Shown here: piece by piece, positions 16,430 to 18,064 of the stretch
Position numbering within the stretch: position 1 is the first letter of the stretch
Layout of the letters: the number at the start of each line of letters is the position of its first letter
Assembly: GCA_012727745.1 (NCBI GenBank)
Contig: JAAYGJ010000052.1
Location: 1-18,064, forward strand
Reading direction: 5' to 3'
DNA length: 18,064 nt
Origin: Clostridia bacterium
GTDB lineage: Bacteria > Bacillota > DSM-521 > Neomoorellales > Neomoorellaceae
Made by a program: the position numbers and the translations under genes
The notes under the pieces: model-generated
Seen by the model: the letters and a program-made list of their open reading frames with translations, nothing else
What the model was told of the DNA's origin: nothing
Databases searched by the model: none

Positions 16430-17032
16430 GTGACATGGGAAACAGAAGACAAGCGCCAGCAGATACTGGCGGCGGCTACTCGGGTGTTTGCCGCCCGGGG
16501 TTACCACCAGGCTAAAATAGCTGATATAGCTGCTGCTGCCGGGGTGGGGAAGGGGACGGTTTACGAGTACTATGCCAGCAAAAAGGATTTATTCCAGCAA
16601 ATGCTACTGCACCTCTTCACCAGCTATCTAGCTTACCTAAAAAAAATAAGTGCCGAGCAAACTGGACTGGAAGTGTTCTTACAGCGCCTGCTCAGGAGCA
16701 GCCTTGACTACTTCTGGGAAAATCGGGAAATTGCCGGAATTATCATGAGTACCCCGCCGCCCCTTGATTCAAGAACGCAGGCCCTGCTTATTAAAGTTAA
16801 GGCCGAGATAGACCAGTGCCTCAGCAGCCACCTTCAGGCCGCCATCGAGCGAGGCGAGATGCGGCCGTTGCCGCCGGGCCTGCTGGCGGCTATGTTAACC
16901 GGGCTGACCGCTGCCTTGAATCATTATCTTGCTTTAAACCAGCAGTTTTCGGCAACAGAAAAGGAGCCGGATCTGGACGCGATAGTAGTCCAGGCAGTGG
17001 ATTTTATTATGAACGGGGTCGCAATTAGATAA
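16430..17032 (+). CDS. TetR/AcrR-family transcriptional regulator
   Basis: This 200-residue one-component repressor type has an N-terminal DNA-binding domain (about 8-55): KRQQILAAATRVFAARGYHQ, then the HTH with IADIAAAAGVGKGTVYEYYASKKDLF. The C-terminal helical half should bind a small ligand and dimerise. The GTG start at 16430 has GGGGAGGG 8 bases upstream; no in-frame ATG lies nearby. It is third in line after the MFP and RND genes, 170 bases downstream of the pump, and no separate promoter was recognised. It therefore probably represses its own operon through the palindrome at 11812-11833, with pump substrates as inducers. That is inferred from the common arrangement of such cassettes. 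Confidence 0.92.
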   Translation: MTWETEDKRQQILAAATRVFAARGYHQAKIADIAAAAGVGKGTVYEYYASKKDLFQQMLLHLFTSYLAYLKKISAEQTGLEVFLQRLLRSSLDYFWENREIAGIIMSTPPPLDSRTQALLIKVKAEIDQCLSSHLQAAIERGEMRPLPPGLLAAMLTGLTAALNHYLALNQQFSATEKEPDLDAIVVQAVDFIMNGVAIR

Positions 17033-17166
17033 AGATGACTCTCTCAAATGGGGTGACGAGCAAGTCTGGAGATGAATCTGTTCAGGGGCCGTTGTATTAT
17101 GTTAATCTAATCTTGCTGCTGTTGCCGGGCGGCTTCAAAACAGCCCCGACAGCAAAAATTTGAGAC

Positions 17167-17202
17167 AAAAAAAGTACGCGGGTCCTGCAGACCCGCGTAC
17201 TT
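17167..17202 (-). terminator. Strong intrinsic terminator for the 61-codon minus-strand gene
   Basis: A perfect 13-bp stem joins 17172-17184 and 17190-17202 around a CTGCA loop. On the plus strand it is preceded by A residues, so on the minus strand the hairpin is followed by a U-run. It lies 17 bases after the stop of the minus-strand gene. On the plus strand the tail (TCTCCTCC) is poor, though it may still hinder read-through from the TetR gene. Confidence 0.9.
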
Positions 17203-17218
17203 CTCCTCCCGCAATACT

Positions 17219-17404
17219 CTAGACCACAAATCTTTTTGGAAATCTGGCCCGGTGCTTGAGCTTACTTTTACCCAGTTCGAGCTGTTCGTCAATATCCATA
17301 ATTCTGACGAGCAGGTAGGGCCGCTCCTTTTCAGGGGCGTAAGTCCACTGCTCCAAAAGCCCTTTCCGTTCGCGGAGGAGATTGCGCTGGATTTCTTTAG
17401 TCAC
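17219..17404 (-). CDS. Small charged protein of unknown function, 61 residues
   Basis: I do not recognise the family. Read on the minus strand, the gene begins with GTG at 17404 and ends with TAG at 17219-17221. It has a perfect AAGGAGG site 8 bases before the start, a promoter at 17502-17531 and a strong terminator, so it is very probably a real one-gene unit. The product is soluble, rich in Arg, Lys, Glu and Leu, with likely helices (QRNLLRERKGLLEQW and RIMDIDEQLELGK), and ends in a basic segment (KLKHRARFPKRF). No Cys, membrane helix or HTH pattern is evident. It is the only minus-strand gene in the window. Confidence 0.75.
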   Translation of the reverse strand: MTKEIQRNLLRERKGLLEQWTYAPEKERPYLLVRIMDIDEQLELGKSKLKHRARFPKRFVV

Positions 17405-17501
17405 CTCTGGTGCCTCCTTTCTCTCTATTTAAGTAAGTAAGTATGATTAGGAAATATCTGCTATTGATTGATAAATAGTATTTCACATTTCCTTCACACT
17501 T

Positions 17502-17531
17502 ATTATACCACAAAAACAGCCACTTTGTGAA
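17502..17531 (-). promoter_or_regulatory. Promoter of the minus-strand small gene
   Basis: On the minus strand, TTCACA (five of six consensus bases) is followed after 18 bases by TATAAT, preceded by TG one base upstream (extended -10, TGGTATAAT). The leader before the GTG start is about 90 bases. Confidence 0.7.
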
Positions 17532-17590
17532 TTATATCATAAGAAAAAATTTAAACTATTTCTGAAGCTCTAATAAAAGGTAACAAAAAT

Positions 17591-17617
17591 TTGTCGTCGA
17601 AACTTATCTGTTATAAT
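17591..17617 (+). promoter_or_regulatory. Promoter of the coiled-coil protein gene
   Basis: TGTTATAAT (17609-17617) is a perfect extended -10. The -35 region (TTGTCG at 17591-17596, 15-base spacing) is weak. A second TATAAT at 17695-17700 has no matching -35. Transcription from the first would include the structured element at 17624-17682. Confidence 0.55.
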
Positions 17618-17623
17618 AAAGTT

Positions 17624-17682
17624 ACCTGTGCGGAGAGTCCGGAGGCAGACTGCTCCGCCGGGAGCAATCTGTCAGGTGCTCC
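17624..17682 (+). promoter_or_regulatory. Structured 5' leader element with competing stems
   Basis: The main hairpin pairs 17644-17656 with 17661-17673 around a GCCG loop, with one mismatch and one G-U. Three alternatives compete for the same bases: GCGGAG (17630-17635) with CTCCGC (17653-17658), CGGAG (17640-17644) with CTCCG (17653-17657), and GGAGCA (17661-17666) with TGCTCC (17677-17682). No known riboswitch class was recognised. Confidence 0.45.
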
Positions 17683-17733
17683 ATTGCAAAACATTATAAT
17701 AGTATACGACATTTATAAAGGAAGGTCAAGCCC

Positions 17734-18064
17734 ATGAAACAACAAAATTATAATTCCTGGCGCCTTATTCCAGCCTTGAGCCTGTTTGTGATTTTACTTG
17801 TCTATTTTGCCGTCCAGGCTGTCCAGGCCGGTGGAGCTGAGCCTGGCAGCAGCCAGGACCCGCTGGTGACCAAATCTTATGTTGACAATTACGTCCAGAG
17901 CCGCTCCCGTGAGTTGCAGGACCAGCTCGCAGCCCTCACCCGGCAAATAAACGCCCTGGAAGCACGGCTGGCTGCGCTGGAGGGGCAGGCACCCAAGCCC
18001 CTGCCCCAACCCGGCCCCTCCCCCGCCCCCGGGCCGGCACCGGCACCCGGGACAGGGACAGAAA
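17734..18064 (+). CDS. Secreted or anchored coiled-coil, proline-rich protein, partial (3' end outside window)
   Basis: The 110 visible codons have no stop before the window ends. AAAGGAAGG lies 8 bases before the ATG. Residues about 10-32 form a signal peptide or anchor (LIPALSLFVILLVYFAVQAV, possible cleavage after AQA or QAG). Then comes SSQDPLVTKSYVDNYVQ, a segment I associate with clostridial surface proteins but cannot name. A heptad-patterned helix follows (the ELQDQLAALTRQINALEARL stretch, about 59-85), then a Pro/Ala/Gly-rich linker (86 onward), usually a spacer before another domain. A role at the cell surface is inferred; the function depends on the unseen C-terminus. Confidence 0.8.
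   Translation, partial: MKQQNYNSWRLIPALSLFVILLVYFAVQAVQAGGAEPGSSQDPLVTKSYVDNYVQSRSRELQDQLAALTRQINALEARLAALEGQAPKPLPQPGPSPAPGPAPAPGTGTE

Larger units (their letters stand above)
17405..17733. promoter_or_regulatory. Divergent intergenic region with two promoters and a structured leader
   Basis: This AT-rich, 329-base region separates the minus-strand small gene from the last plus-strand gene. It contains the minus-strand promoter (17502-17531), the plus-strand promoter (17591-17617), a 7-base inverted repeat AGGTAAC/GTTACCT (17578-17584 and 17621-17627) that flanks the plus promoter, and a GC-rich structured element (17624-17682). No further gene was found. Confidence 0.6.

Noticed and set aside
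16120..16452. Minus-strand Cys/Leu/Ser-rich open frames after the RND gene
   Set aside because: They are the complement of the purine-rich heptamer array and the end of the pump gene, with no SD or family pattern.
17120..17160. Weak stem (CGGGCGGCT with AGCCCCG) after the TetR gene, considered as its terminator
   Set aside because: The stem has a bulge and is followed by A-rich rather than T-rich sequence on the plus strand.
17107..17292. Minus-strand frame with several Cys overlapping the terminator
   Set aside because: It overlaps the 61-codon gene in another frame, reads through the terminator hairpin and has no SD-supported start.

Overview
The window looks like chromosome of a low-GC-phylum (Bacillota) endospore former with fairly high GC, most like a Moorella-type thermophilic clostridium. 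The reasons are the F-type ATP synthase operon joined to a ywmB-murA-spoIID-spoIIQ-spoIIID-mbl block (the arrangement known from Bacillus subtilis), frequent TTG starts, and strong Shine-Dalgarno (SD) sites. The genus is inference; no database search was possible.

Layout. Bases 1-6086 hold an ATP synthase operon cut at its left end: atpB (partial), atpE, atpF, atpH, atpA, atpG, atpD, atpC. Genes are tightly packed except around atpE, which has an RNA hairpin on each side. The c subunit keeps the ion-binding Glu but lacks the Ser/Thr of Na+-type rings, so a proton-driven enzyme is predicted. Bases 6100-11726 are a cell-envelope and sporulation block: a YwmB-like anchored protein, MurA (own promoter and a clean terminator), SpoIID, a SpoIIQ-like M23 protein with an intact metallopeptidase active site and a plausible sigma-F promoter, the regulator SpoIIID, and the actin-like Mbl.

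Bases 11727-17032 are an efflux cassette: sigma-A promoter, overlapping palindromic operator, about 235-nt leader with a possible 7-codon peptide, lipoprotein membrane fusion protein (MFP), 1038-residue RND transporter, a purine-rich degenerate heptamer array, and a TetR-family regulator that probably acts on the upstream operator. Beyond it lie a 61-codon gene on the minus strand with its own promoter and terminator, then a divergent gene for a secreted or anchored coiled-coil protein that runs off the right end behind a structured leader.

The most unusual signals are regulatory RNA-like structures: stems that bury the SD sites of ywmB and mbl with the same geometry (9 bp, 29-nt loop), a similar one at spoIIID, the hairpin pair around atpE, competing stems before the last gene, and the operator/leader of the efflux operon. 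No IS element, CRISPR array, tRNA or rRNA was seen.
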